64,000 bases of DNA from Deltaproteobacteria bacterium CG11_big_fil_rev_8_21_14_0_20_45_16. GTDB lineage: Bacteria > Bdellovibrionota > UBA2394. This document shows positions 1-8,551 of the stretch, one piece after another. How positions within the stretch are numbered: the stretch's first letter is position 1; each line of letters opens with the position of its first letter. The notes under the pieces are model-generated. The model had not been told where the DNA came from. It saw only the letters and a program-made list of their open reading frames with translations, and did not search any database. The stretch spans positions 57,100 to 121,099 of the forward strand of contig PCXB01000041.1 of assembly GCA_002787535.1 (NCBI GenBank), read 5' to 3'. A program made the position numbers and the translations under genes.

Positions 1-561
1 ATCAAAAATTGTTTCGATCAATAAAATGTCCGCGCTTCCATCCACAAGGCCGGACATCTGCTCGTGATAGGCGTCCACAAGTTGGTCAAAGTCCACGGCA
101 CGATATTCAGGATGTGAAACATCCGGAGAAAGCGAGGAGGTGCGATTAGTCGGTCCAATCGAGCCCGCCAAATAGCACACACGTTCCGGATGCTTCTTAA
201 GAAAATCCACAATTTCAGCCCGGGCAACAATCGCGGCGGACTTGTTGACCTCATAGCATATATCTTCAAGTCCATAATCAGATTGAGAAATGCGAGTAGA
301 GTTAAAAGTGTTGGTTTGGATAATCTCGGCACCGGCTTCTAAGTACTGTCGGTGAATCTGCGCGAGCTTCTTAGGTTGAGTTAAACTGATGAGATCATTG
401 TTTCCCTTTAGGTCTTTAGGGTGATTCTTAAATCTCTCACCTCGAAAGTCTTCTTCACTAAGTCTATAGTTCTGGATCATTGTGCCTAGCGGCCCTCCAT
501 AGTAAACAATGCGCTTAGATAGAATCTCGCGAAGTTCCTTTTCAATAGATAGAGAGGTCAT
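1..561 (-). CDS. metH: Methionine synthase, homocysteine-binding N-terminal part (truncated by window edge)
   Basis: Cobalamin-dependent methionine synthase transfers a methyl group from methyl-tetrahydrofolate to homocysteine. The ORF track misses this gene because its stop lies outside the window. Reading from the ATG at 561 gives 187 open codons down to base 1. The translation starts MTSLSIEKELREILSKRI and carries family motifs GTMIQ, GNNDLISLTQP, AGAEIIQTNTF, AGSIGPTNR and LLIETIFD, in the order expected for the homocysteine S-methyltransferase domain. The zinc-binding Cys motifs would lie further downstream and cannot be seen. A betaine- or S-methylmethionine-homocysteine methyltransferase is possible, but GTMIQ with GNNDLISLTQP fits MetH best. 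The RND gene upstream is on the same strand about 50 bases away. Confidence 0.88.
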   Translation of the reverse strand, partial: MTSLSIEKELREILSKRIVYYGGPLGTMIQNYRLSEEDFRGERFKNHPKDLKGNNDLISLTQPKKLAQIHRQYLEAGAEIIQTNTFNSTRISQSDYGLEDICYEVNKSAAIVARAEIVDFLKKHPERVCYLAGSIGPTNRTSSLSPDVSHPEYRAVDFDQLVDAYHEQMSGLVDGSADILLIETIFD

Positions 562-611
562 AGACGTAGGCTAGCCCTAAAGCTGTGGGTTTTTCAATGA
601 TGGGGCAGGCT

Positions 612-3041
612 CTATTTGAGGCGCCAAAGCCATGCCGGGAGGAAAACAATGGCACTTAATAGGCAGCAGAAGAGCCCAATAACCGCTACATTTCCGATAG
701 AATTGACGCCACCATGAGAGGCAAAGAGCATTCCCCCATAGCCCAAAATGGACGTGATGGTACAAGTAACAATTGAGGGAATCACGGAGTAGCTTGCCCA
801 GCGTCCTGGATTGTCTTTTGATTTGGAGCGAAAATCCAAATAGCGGTGATAAAGATGGATGCTGTTATCGACCACCATAGAGCCCAGCGAAGCCAAGGCG
901 ACCATATTGTAAAAATTCACTTTAATGCCCAGTGAAGCGAGAACGGATCCTGCCATTAAGAACCCATAGATTACAGGAACCAGGGTTACAATCGCATCCT
1001 TGATATTTCTAAAATCCAGCCAACAACTTAAAAACACCAGCACAAACATGCCAAGAACCAACCACGGTCCTTCACTAACAACCCTTCTTACGACATCGGC
1101 AAAAATAATCTCGGGTCCTGATACGAGTGGCGCCAACTCGCTGTCATCCATGAACTGACTAACCGAAGCTGAGAACTTCATAGCCTTTCTACCATCTGTG
1201 TCGCCGCCAATGTCAAAAATATAGGTCATAACATCGCCTGATCCGTCCGATGCCATGAATGGTTCCTTTAGTTCCACGGGTACTTCATCCAGGCTGTACG
1301 GTTTATAATCATAGGCACGTTCTTGGATTTCTCTCATGACTCGTCTGATTTCAGGATCATCAAATTTTTTAATCCAATTGGGATCAACGCTATCGGCAAT
1401 TTCTTGAAGCTTCCTGATTCGAGTTTCTTGATCGAGGGGGAAGAAAGTGGAAAGCCCGGTCATCAAAGCAATATCTGGATATTTTGATTCGTTCTTACGA
1501 AAATAATCCAAGAAACTAGCGGCCTCTTTCATATTATGAAAGACAGCAATCGCCGAAGGTTTTAGTCGTTCATTAAAAATTTTGCCAATGGCCCAGTAAC
1601 TCTGAGGCTCATCCGTCAATTTGACGTCTTCATCGAACTTGTAATCGAATTTCAAAAAAGAAAGGCAAAGTACAGCAAGAATCGGAAGGGAGAAAACAAA
1701 AATTAAACGTAAGGCCTTGGCCACAATTCCTGCGCGAGGCGATTCAGGCTTGTTGACTCGTTCATAAATCAAGTCCGATAGACTTGGGCGCCACATTCTT
1801 CCTGATCGGAACCTTTCGGTGGCGATGAGCCAAGCCGGTGTAAAGATCAAAAAGGCTCCTGCCGTTGAGGCAAGTAGAACAATGGCAACTCGTCCAAACT
1901 GTGCAAAACCTTGAAATGAAGAAAGGGTAAGAAGGGCAAAGCCCACCAAGAGAGCGGCTGCGGAAGTAATAGTCGCGCGACCGGTGCTAGACCAAGTTTC
2001 TAATAGGCTCTCCCTTAATGAATTGAATTTTCTTTCCTGTAAGTAACGCGCGAACAAATGAATTCCAAACTCAATACCCACGCCGAATACAACAAGCACA
2101 AGAAAGACTGCAATGGTGTTGAGGCGCCCTTCCATAAACCTAACAATGCTCAAGCCCGTAAACAGTCCAGTCAATAGGGGGGGCACCAACACAAGAAGAG
2201 ACCATGCTGTTTGAAAATAAATACTAACGACGAGCATGATTAAAAGAATCCCCCAACCCCCAAAGGACACATCCTTAACGATGGCACTGTAACGTTTGAG
2301 CTGCCGGTAAATGCTCCCATAAACATCGACTTTGATCTCTGGATCGAAGCGCTGAAAGTCAAAGAACTCAATCAGATTTTCCATTTGCTTTATGAGCATT
2401 CGATTCTTATTCATATCCAAGCTCTCGGCATTGGGGATGACTCGAATCGCAAGATACTTCCCGTCTTCGCTAGAATAAAGAGGGCGCATCGTATCAAGAC
2501 GATTCAATAAATCCTTCGCTTTCTTCATTTTCTCTTCTGTATCGGCTTCTGACGTTGGGGGGATCTCAGCTTTCGTTTTATTTTCTTCCTCGATAACGCT
2601 CTCAAGACCTAAAGGGTCAGTAACTTCAGAATGTTCTTTCCTCTTTTTTTCAACCTCTTGAAGAAGTGAATCCAGAGCGTCAGTCGGGACAAAAACGTAT
2701 TTGTGATTTTCGAAAAAATCCTTCGGAGTCCGATATCGAGCAGAACGAATGATGTCCGGGCGCGACAGCAAATATTTTGTAAACTCATCTGTGGCCACGA
2801 GGCGATTTTCTGGGCTGCCGCCATAAACCATCAATATCATGTCATTACTCGCACCAGCCTTGGGGCCAATAATATTCGAATTTTTTACGCTCTCAGCATT
2901 TTGAGGAAGTAGGCTTTTTAGGTCCGTATCAAGACCCAATTTTCGGGCAAACCAGAGCCCGCTAAAGCTTAAACATAGACTAAGCAAAATAATGAAAGGG
3001 TAGTGCTTTAGATTAAGGTCAATAAATCGAGTTAGCCGCAC
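612..3041 (-). CDS. RND/MMPL family exporter (HpnN-like)
   Basis: Inner-membrane transporter of the RND superfamily, 809 residues. It shows the two-fold plan of the MMPL family: one N-terminal helix (about 15-32), a large periplasmic loop (about 35-255), five or six helices (about 260-420), a second lone helix (about 445-465), a second periplasmic loop, and a final helix group (about 660-805). The segment with GVGIEFGIHLFARYLQER corresponds to the conserved fourth-helix region. The loop around residues 130-175 is unusually charged (EKKRKEHSE, EEENKTKAE). There is no adjacent membrane-fusion protein or TolC gene, so it is probably a stand-alone lipid or hydrophobe transporter, as proposed for HpnN. 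The first codon is GTG with a weak ribosome-binding site, so the start is less certain than the frame. The substrate is unknown. Confidence 0.85.
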   Translation of the reverse strand: MRLTRFIDLNLKHYPFIILLSLCLSFSGLWFARKLGLDTDLKSLLPQNAESVKNSNIIGPKAGASNDMILMVYGGSPENRLVATDEFTKYLLSRPDIIRSARYRTPKDFFENHKYVFVPTDALDSLLQEVEKKRKEHSEVTDPLGLESVIEEENKTKAEIPPTSEADTEEKMKKAKDLLNRLDTMRPLYSSEDGKYLAIRVIPNAESLDMNKNRMLIKQMENLIEFFDFQRFDPEIKVDVYGSIYRQLKRYSAIVKDVSFGGWGILLIMLVVSIYFQTAWSLLVLVPPLLTGLFTGLSIVRFMEGRLNTIAVFLVLVVFGVGIEFGIHLFARYLQERKFNSLRESLLETWSSTGRATITSAAALLVGFALLTLSSFQGFAQFGRVAIVLLASTAGAFLIFTPAWLIATERFRSGRMWRPSLSDLIYERVNKPESPRAGIVAKALRLIFVFSLPILAVLCLSFLKFDYKFDEDVKLTDEPQSYWAIGKIFNERLKPSAIAVFHNMKEAASFLDYFRKNESKYPDIALMTGLSTFFPLDQETRIRKLQEIADSVDPNWIKKFDDPEIRRVMREIQERAYDYKPYSLDEVPVELKEPFMASDGSGDVMTYIFDIGGDTDGRKAMKFSASVSQFMDDSELAPLVSGPEIIFADVVRRVVSEGPWLVLGMFVLVFLSCWLDFRNIKDAIVTLVPVIYGFLMAGSVLASLGIKVNFYNMVALASLGSMVVDNSIHLYHRYLDFRSKSKDNPGRWASYSVIPSIVTCTITSILGYGGMLFASHGGVNSIGNVAVIGLFCCLLSAIVFLPAWLWRLK

Positions 3042-3105
3042 CGGATCAGCTTCACATGACTTTGCTTTCGTGACAACAAAAGAGGCCTCTTGTAGAAATT
3101 AGTTT

Positions 3106-4470
3106 ATGAAGGAAATTAAGGCTTTTATTGGCCCTTTTTCAAAAGCAACTTACAAGAAACGACGAATCGATTTAGCGCGGGGCCTGGCCAAGCTTGATCC
3201 CAAAGGTCTTTGTATTATATGGAGCGGTTCGGAACAAGTGCGCAACTATGATTCCAATTTTCGTTTTCGAGCCCATTCAGACTTTATATATTTAACGGGG
3301 TTTTCTGAGCCCGACTCCATTCTTATTATAAGTTGGGATGCTGGCAAAATTAGATCCTATTTAGGCCTTCGACCGAGAGATCTTTCAACGGAAAGAGGTA
3401 GTGAGGTTTGGGATGGAGAGCGAGTTGGGGTAGAGCGGGCGTCAAAGATTTTAGGCGTCGACGAAGCCTTTGATATTCATCAGAAAGCCGAGTTTTTAAA
3501 AAAGCGCTTTAGAGAAACGACAGTCATCTATTGGCGATTTGGAGACTTTGAAAAACTAGATCGTGAATGGATTAAACTTGGCACTTCGATTCGTAACCAG
3601 AGGCGTAGTTCAGATGCGATTTTGGCCTGGAAAGACCCGGGGGTTGTTTTGCACGAGATGCGTAAGATTAAATCCAAAGAGGAAATTGAATGGATGCGAA
3701 AAAGCGCACAGATCGCCTCGCAGGGGCATATGCGAGCCATGGTTGCGGTTCGTCCCGGCCAATATGAATATCAAGTAGCCGCCGAGGCCGAAAAGGTTTT
3801 CTTTAAACAGGGATCGCAAGCTACGGCCTATACGACGATTTGTGCGGCTGGCGATCACGCATGCACGCTTCACTATATTCTTAACAATTCTATCATTCAA
3901 AAGGGTGATTTAATTTTGATGGATGCGGGAGCGGAGGTAGATGGTTATGCTTCCGATATCACTCGATGCTTTCCCGCAAGCGGGCGGTTTACTGAGGCTC
4001 AAAAGGAAGTCTACAATTGGGTCCTTAAGGCTCAAGTGGCCGCAGTGAAAGCCGTTCGACCGGGAGCTCCGTTTCGTAAGCCTCATGAAGTAGCCTGTAG
4101 AATTCTCTCGGAGGGCTTGTCCAAAATGAGAATCATCAAGAAATCGGGAGCCGAAATTTATAAAAAGGAACTCTACAAAAAGTATATGCCGCATGGAACC
4201 AGTCATTGGTTGGGACTCGACGTTCATGACTCGGGTATCTATTATGATGAGAATACGAAACCAGTGAAGCTTCGTCCTGGCCATGCTCTTACGATAGAGC
4301 CGGGGCTGTATTTTAGAAAAAATGATAAAAGTGTGCCGGCCAAATACAGAGGAATCGGCGTAAGAATCGAGGATGATGTCGTCGTGACAAGGTCGGCGCC
4401 AGATGTATTAACCAAGGATTGTCCAAAATCCATTCCGCAAATTGAAGCTTTGCGCGCTCCTAGGCTATGA
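3106..4470 (+). CDS. pepP: Xaa-Pro aminopeptidase (M24B, aminopeptidase P)
   Basis: Cytoplasmic metallopeptidase that removes N-terminal residues preceding proline. Its 454 residues match the usual length. The N-terminal AMP_N domain is recognisable by FRAHSDFIYLTGF, followed by the pita-bread catalytic domain. All five dinuclear-metal ligands are present: D273 and D284 (LMDAGAEVDGYASDITR), H367 in HGTSHWLGLDVHD, E398 in TIEPGLY and E422 in GVRIEDD. The gene is divergent from the RND exporter. Its stop overlaps the next start as ATGA, so the downstream ureohydrolase is probably translationally coupled to it. A 12-bp palindrome, AAGAGGCCTCTT at 3080-3091, lies just upstream, and no strong ribosome-binding site is visible. 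Confidence 0.95.
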   Translation: MKEIKAFIGPFSKATYKKRRIDLARGLAKLDPKGLCIIWSGSEQVRNYDSNFRFRAHSDFIYLTGFSEPDSILIISWDAGKIRSYLGLRPRDLSTERGSEVWDGERVGVERASKILGVDEAFDIHQKAEFLKKRFRETTVIYWRFGDFEKLDREWIKLGTSIRNQRRSSDAILAWKDPGVVLHEMRKIKSKEEIEWMRKSAQIASQGHMRAMVAVRPGQYEYQVAAEAEKVFFKQGSQATAYTTICAAGDHACTLHYILNNSIIQKGDLILMDAGAEVDGYASDITRCFPASGRFTEAQKEVYNWVLKAQVAAVKAVRPGAPFRKPHEVACRILSEGLSKMRIIKKSGAEIYKKELYKKYMPHGTSHWLGLDVHDSGIYYDENTKPVKLRPGHALTIEPGLYFRKNDKSVPAKYRGIGVRIEDDVVVTRSAPDVLTKDCPKSIPQIEALRAPRL

Positions 4471-5303
4471 AGCAAGATTTTCGTTATCAGTCTTTTCTGC
4501 GCGTGTATTCGTTTAAGGATTTAGTCAAACAAAAGCGAAGTAATGTTGTCTTACTTTGCTATCCGGATGATGAGGGCGTGAGAAATAATCATGGTCGTCC
4601 GGGAGCCGCTAAGGGGCCTGCTCAAATTTTGTACTATTTGGGAAAGCTCAATTCGCAGACGAAAGCGGCTCGATCAATTGCGGTGATGAAAGAGAAGCCT
4701 GTTGGAAAATCCATCGCCTTGCGGCACCGATGGGCTGAAGAAAAAGTTCATGCCTTGTTGAGAAAATCCTATCGGGTCATTACCTTGGGTGGCGGCCACG
4801 ACTATGCCTTCCCCGATGCTTCTGCATTTTATCAAATATATAAGGGAAAGATTCTGAACATTGACGCGCATCTTGACGTTCGGTCTATGCTGAATTCGAA
4901 GATCAATTCCGGTACGGCATTTTCGCGCTTTTCAGAAAAATTTGGGGGCTCGTCGATTGTTCAGTGGGGTATTCAGCCTCAGGCAAACTCTCTTGAACTT
5001 TTTAGCTATGCTAAAAAAAACAAAATGAAAGTTCTAAGTGATTTAGATGCAATGCCAAGGATTAAGGGAAAGCTAGGTTTGTCCATTTGCTTAGATGCCG
5101 TGGCGACTATCAGAGGTGTATCGGCCCCCGCAATCCTTGGACTTGAGCCGCGGCAGATCGTCGAAGCCGTTGCGTACTATGCGAAGGTATCACCGTGGAT
5201 GGGGATCTATGAGTCTGCGCCTTGTTATGACCCGGTCAATGAAGATTCAGCACGCCTTGGGGCATTGCTTATCTTCCATTATCTTCATCGCCTCGAGCTA
5301 TGA
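4467..5303 (+). CDS. hutG: Ureohydrolase, probably formimidoylglutamase
   Basis: Member of the arginase/agmatinase/formimidoylglutamase superfamily, 278 residues. Visible metal-site motifs are GGGHDYAFP (H111), NIDAHLDVR (D133, H135, D137) and LSICLDAV, with D210. The sixth ligand position, normally Asp in SxDxD, is Cys208 here. The SAPA segment after that motif and the presence of hutI 37 kb away favour formimidoylglutamase, the last step of histidine degradation, over arginase; that is inference. The start overlaps the pepP stop (ATGA). If Cys208 prevents binding of one manganese the enzyme could be altered or inactive, although other residues look intact. The symbol is tentative. Confidence 0.72.
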   Translation: MKQDFRYQSFLRVYSFKDLVKQKRSNVVLLCYPDDEGVRNNHGRPGAAKGPAQILYYLGKLNSQTKAARSIAVMKEKPVGKSIALRHRWAEEKVHALLRKSYRVITLGGGHDYAFPDASAFYQIYKGKILNIDAHLDVRSMLNSKINSGTAFSRFSEKFGGSSIVQWGIQPQANSLELFSYAKKNKMKVLSDLDAMPRIKGKLGLSICLDAVATIRGVSAPAILGLEPRQIVEAVAYYAKVSPWMGIYESAPCYDPVNEDSARLGALLIFHYLHRLEL

Positions 5304-5340
5304 ACGCTTTGCATAGGTCTTGCCGGAATGCCTCGATCTA

Positions 5341-5360
5341 GGCCCTAGAGGGCCCTATTT
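5341..5360 (+). terminator. Possible intrinsic terminator after the pepP-hutG pair
   Basis: GGCCC, a TAGA loop and GGGCC form a GC-only 5-bp stem about 38 bases past the ureohydrolase stop, followed by CTATTTT. The stem is short and the T-run weak, so this is tentative. Confidence 0.35.
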
Positions 5361-5391
5361 TGTGGCATAGAAGTTGTAGTTTTCGGCACCA

Positions 5392-7137
5392 ATGTCCTCG
5401 GAACCTAGTTTCAGTACAATCAGCGAAACTCTCACGGAGCGCGCCGCTCACCCCGTCGCGTTGTTCTTACTGGCTTGTGGTTTACAAAAGTCTCAGTTTC
5501 CGACGGTTAGACTCATCGTCGAGACGGGCGATACGTATCTGCAGCAGAATCCGGTATTCGTGCCACTTAGAATTCCAGGTAGATCCGGATTTGTTTACGA
5601 AACATATTTTAGGGTGATTCGGGTAGTCGAGGTTCCCCATCCTCAGGAATCGCAACATCGTAGATTTTACGAGATTGAATGGAAGATTCAAGAGGCCCCC
5701 CTTCTCGAAAGTGAGTACCACAAATTATTTTCTTTCATTTCAGGAGAAGTTGAGTGCCCTGATTGTCGATTGTTGTTCATACCGGATCCAGTCATGATTG
5801 ACTCCGATGCGTTGCGCATAAGTTGTCCAAGCTGCTTGGAGAACTGGACACTCCAACTGAGTGCCAGCAAAAGACGTCAGCAAGCAAAGCTCATTACGGA
5901 TTCTTATTATTCTGACCCCTCATCACTACGTAGGGCGATGGAACTTTGGGCCAGCCCTTTTGAAGTAAAGAGCGAGAACAACTATCAGGACTATTTTCCT
6001 TTGGAGTTCGAAGCCTGGGGTGAAGCAGGTTCACACGAATGGGTCTTTGGAGACAACCCTGGCTTCCGCCTAAAATTATCTTCCGAAGTGACGACATTGG
6101 AGAATGTAGCCAGATCTTTGATTAATCATTTTGCGCTCAAGTATTTTTCGAACCGATCTCATTTGAGACCCAGTTCAAAGCTCGAGACGACTGAAGTGCA
6201 GCGAAAGTCTCGCGTAGAAATAAAGACGAGAATGGAAGCGCAGTTTGCGCAGGATTTTTTGATTCCAGACGATGCTATCACGGTGGGGGCATCGACTGAA
6301 GCAGCTTCGAAAGAGGCTTCATCACTTGATGCACATACGATGTTCGAGCGCCAATCGACGATAGGCGTGCGGCAGCGTGATGAGACCTCTTCCGCGAAGG
6401 AAATTACGGTGATCACGGCCGTACCGATTTTGGATTCGCGACCCCTAAAAACGGCGCGCGTGCCCTCCCAACTTTTGATTCTAACTGTTTCTTTCTTTTT
6501 GAGCTTGAGTTTGATCGCGGGGATTTTATCCTATTTTATTGTTACGCGTTCGCCCCGCGAGGAATCCATGAAGGACAACTCAGCAACTCCAGTAAACGAA
6601 CGGAAGGCTCAAAGTATCATTGAAGTAGCTCGGCCTACGGCGGCCGTTGACGAAGCCTTGAAGCCAGAAACCTCAACAGATGAGGCGGCCCAAGACGCGA
6701 AAGCTCAGGACTCGGTGGTTGTAGAAAGCCAAGTTCCGGCGAGACTGGAGGAAGAAGCTTTACCCACTCCCAAAATAATCGAGTCGGCTCCAGTGGCAGA
6801 TTCCGTGATCGATTCAGTCGAGGTGGAGAAACCAAGTTCGCCAAATTTTGCAAAAATGGCCCTTATTGATGCAGGTTTTCGCCAAGCGATGCTTCACTTA
6901 AAGCTTCAGCAGTCCAAAGAAGCGATTGTTGAGTTTGAAAAGGTTATTGATCTAGATCCTCGTCACAAGACAGCCTTCCGAAATCTTGGAGTAGCCTATG
7001 TATACGAAAAAAGATTTCCAGAGGCTATCAAGACATTTGAGCGTTACTTAGCTTTAACGACTGGTTCTACGGATCCCGATCGCGAAGAAGTTCGAACGAT
7101 CGTAAGTTCATTAAAAGAACGCATTCAAGATCATTAA
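5392..7137 (+). CDS. Zinc-ribbon, single-TM, TPR protein of unknown function
   Basis: I do not recognise a named family for the whole 581-residue protein. An N-terminal part of about 110 residues is followed by a CPDC...CPSC zinc ribbon (about 120-145). A central, Ser/Ala/Glu-rich low-complexity stretch follows. One transmembrane helix (about 360-382, LTVSFFLSLSLIAGILSYFI) comes next, then a long acidic/proline linker and two C-terminal TPR-like repeats (about 490-560, including LQQSKEAIVEFEKVIDLDPRH). There is no signal peptide, so the zinc-ribbon half should be cytoplasmic and the TPR half periplasmic. Similar layouts occur in adventurous-motility and envelope scaffold proteins of deltaproteobacteria, but I cannot assign it. 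It is followed almost directly by the convergent rdgB, with one base between the ORFs. Confidence 0.7.
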   Translation: MSSEPSFSTISETLTERAAHPVALFLLACGLQKSQFPTVRLIVETGDTYLQQNPVFVPLRIPGRSGFVYETYFRVIRVVEVPHPQESQHRRFYEIEWKIQEAPLLESEYHKLFSFISGEVECPDCRLLFIPDPVMIDSDALRISCPSCLENWTLQLSASKRRQQAKLITDSYYSDPSSLRRAMELWASPFEVKSENNYQDYFPLEFEAWGEAGSHEWVFGDNPGFRLKLSSEVTTLENVARSLINHFALKYFSNRSHLRPSSKLETTEVQRKSRVEIKTRMEAQFAQDFLIPDDAITVGASTEAASKEASSLDAHTMFERQSTIGVRQRDETSSAKEITVITAVPILDSRPLKTARVPSQLLILTVSFFLSLSLIAGILSYFIVTRSPREESMKDNSATPVNERKAQSIIEVARPTAAVDEALKPETSTDEAAQDAKAQDSVVVESQVPARLEEEALPTPKIIESAPVADSVIDSVEVEKPSSPNFAKMALIDAGFRQAMLHLKLQQSKEAIVEFEKVIDLDPRHKTAFRNLGVAYVYEKRFPEAIKTFERYLALTTGSTDPDREEVRTIVSSLKERIQDH

Positions 7138-7138
7138 T

Positions 7139-7732
7139 TCATTGGTTTTTTAAGAGGTACTTCAGCATCAGCCGCGAAGCATGCGCGCGATGGGAGATCA
7201 AATTCTTTTCTTGCGGATCTAGCTCAGCAAAAGTCCGATTGTAAGAGTCCGGAACAAACAAGGGATCATAGCCAAATCCTTTGGCTCCACTTTCTTCAGT
7301 TGTAAGAGCTCCATCTACTTTTCCTGAAAAGCTCATGCAGGATAGCTCTTGTGGTAGATAGAGAGCGATCACGCAAACAAAGCGCGCTTTCCGGTTGGGC
7401 TCAGCCCCCAGTTTTTGAAGGATTCGTTGCCGAAGATCCTCGGGTCTTGATAGCCCCTCATAACGCGCTGAATGAATGCCGGGCTCGTTATTGAGAGCTT
7501 CGACTTCGAGGCCTGAATCATCTGCGAAGCAGAGTCGCTGTGTGTGAAGGCCTACGAATTCAGCTTTAAGGTGGGCGTTCTCAACGTAGGTTTTTCCACT
7601 CTCTTCTGGGAGCGGCAGCTTAAATTCTATATCGGAAAGACTGAGTATTTTAAAGGCTTCGCCTAGAATATCTTCAAATTCCTTTTTCTTATCGGGATTC
7701 GACGAGGCAAATATTAGTTCGATAGTTCCCAT
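7139..7732 (-). CDS. rdgB: dITP/XTP pyrophosphatase (RdgB/HAM1)
   Basis: House-cleaning enzyme that hydrolyses dITP, XTP and related nucleotides to monophosphates, keeping deaminated purines out of DNA. Its 197 residues fit the family. Motifs seen are FASSNPDKKKEFEDIL (substrate loop), FADDSGLEVEALNNEPGIHSARY, GKVDGAL, KGFGYDPLFVP, NRTFAELDPQEKN and ISHRAHA. All are characteristic of HAM1 proteins. The start overlaps the 3' end of rph by 19 bases. rph-rdgB is a common bacterial pairing, so co-transcription is likely. Confidence 0.95.
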   Translation of the reverse strand: MGTIELIFASSNPDKKKEFEDILGEAFKILSLSDIEFKLPLPEESGKTYVENAHLKAEFVGLHTQRLCFADDSGLEVEALNNEPGIHSARYEGLSRPEDLRQRILQKLGAEPNRKARFVCVIALYLPQELSCMSFSGKVDGALTTEESGAKGFGYDPLFVPDSYNRTFAELDPQEKNLISHRAHASRLMLKYLLKNQ

Positions 7733-8445
7733 TGTCGTAAGGTCTCTTCTTGAATCTTAAATATTTTTTCGCAAGCTACCGTGGCCACATCAAGCAAACG
7801 GTTCCATTCATCTCTTGAAAAAGAACCTTTTTCGGCAGTGCCTTGAAGTTCAATAAACTGGCCGCGAGCGTTCATTACAATATTGGCGTCGAGTTCTGCT
7901 TTAGAGTCTTCAATATAATTTAAATCTACACAAATTTCTCCATTAACGCGGCCAACCGATACAGCGGCAACGGGGACAAATTCTGGAATCCGGGAAATAA
8001 TTTTACGTTTCTTAAGATTTTCAAACGCCAGTCGAAGCGCGAGGTAAGTGCCTGTTATTGAGGCAACACGAGTGCCGCCGTCAGCTTGCATAACGTCACA
8101 GTCTATTAAGAAACTACGCGGCCCCAGGCTTTCGAGGGTAACACAAGCGCGAAGACTACGGCCAATGAGTCGCTGTATTTCTTGGGTGCGTCCGTTCGTT
8201 CGAACTCGATCACGCTGAATGCGACGATCAGAGCTCCCTGGAAGCATAGAATATTCTGCGGTAATCCACCCACGTCCTTCTGAGGAGCTCATCCAGGGAG
8301 GGAGTTTTTCCTCGACATTAACAGCGCAAATGACCTTTGTGTGGCCCCATTCAATAAGTACGCTGCCAGCCGGATCTCTTTGAGGGCTTTGATGAAATTG
8401 AATTGGTCTTAAATCTTCTAAGTTTCGTCCATCAGGTCGTGACAT
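7714..8445 (-). CDS. rph: Ribonuclease PH
   Basis: Phosphorolytic 3'-5' exoribonuclease that trims tRNA 3' ends. The sequence shows SRPDGRNLEDLRPI at the N-terminus, ITAEYSMLPGSSDRR, RTQEIQRLIGRSLRA, IDCDVMQADGGTR and AVSVG, all hallmarks of the family. The ORF track begins at 8454, but the ATG at 8445 is preferred because AGGA lies about seven bases upstream of it and MSRPDGR matches typical N-termini. This gives 243 residues. The gene overlaps rdgB downstream and is divergent from the PBP4-like gene. Confidence 0.95.
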   Translation of the reverse strand: MSRPDGRNLEDLRPIQFHQSPQRDPAGSVLIEWGHTKVICAVNVEEKLPPWMSSSEGRGWITAEYSMLPGSSDRRIQRDRVRTNGRTQEIQRLIGRSLRACVTLESLGPRSFLIDCDVMQADGGTRVASITGTYLALRLAFENLKKRKIISRIPEFVPVAAVSVGRVNGEICVDLNYIEDSKAELDANIVMNARGQFIELQGTAEKGSFSRDEWNRLLDVATVACEKIFKIQEETLRQWELSN

Positions 8446-8551
8446 AGAGGACATCCTACGAATCTATGGCTATCGATGTCCATGGATGTCTGGCCAATGA
8501 GTCGATCTTTCTTATATAGAGTGTGACTATAAAATGTGATGTAATCTTTCT

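Noticed and set aside
3080-3091. 12-bp palindrome AAGAGGCCTCTT before pepP as an operator.
   Set aside because: Short palindromes of this size occur by chance fairly often and nothing else supports a regulatory role.
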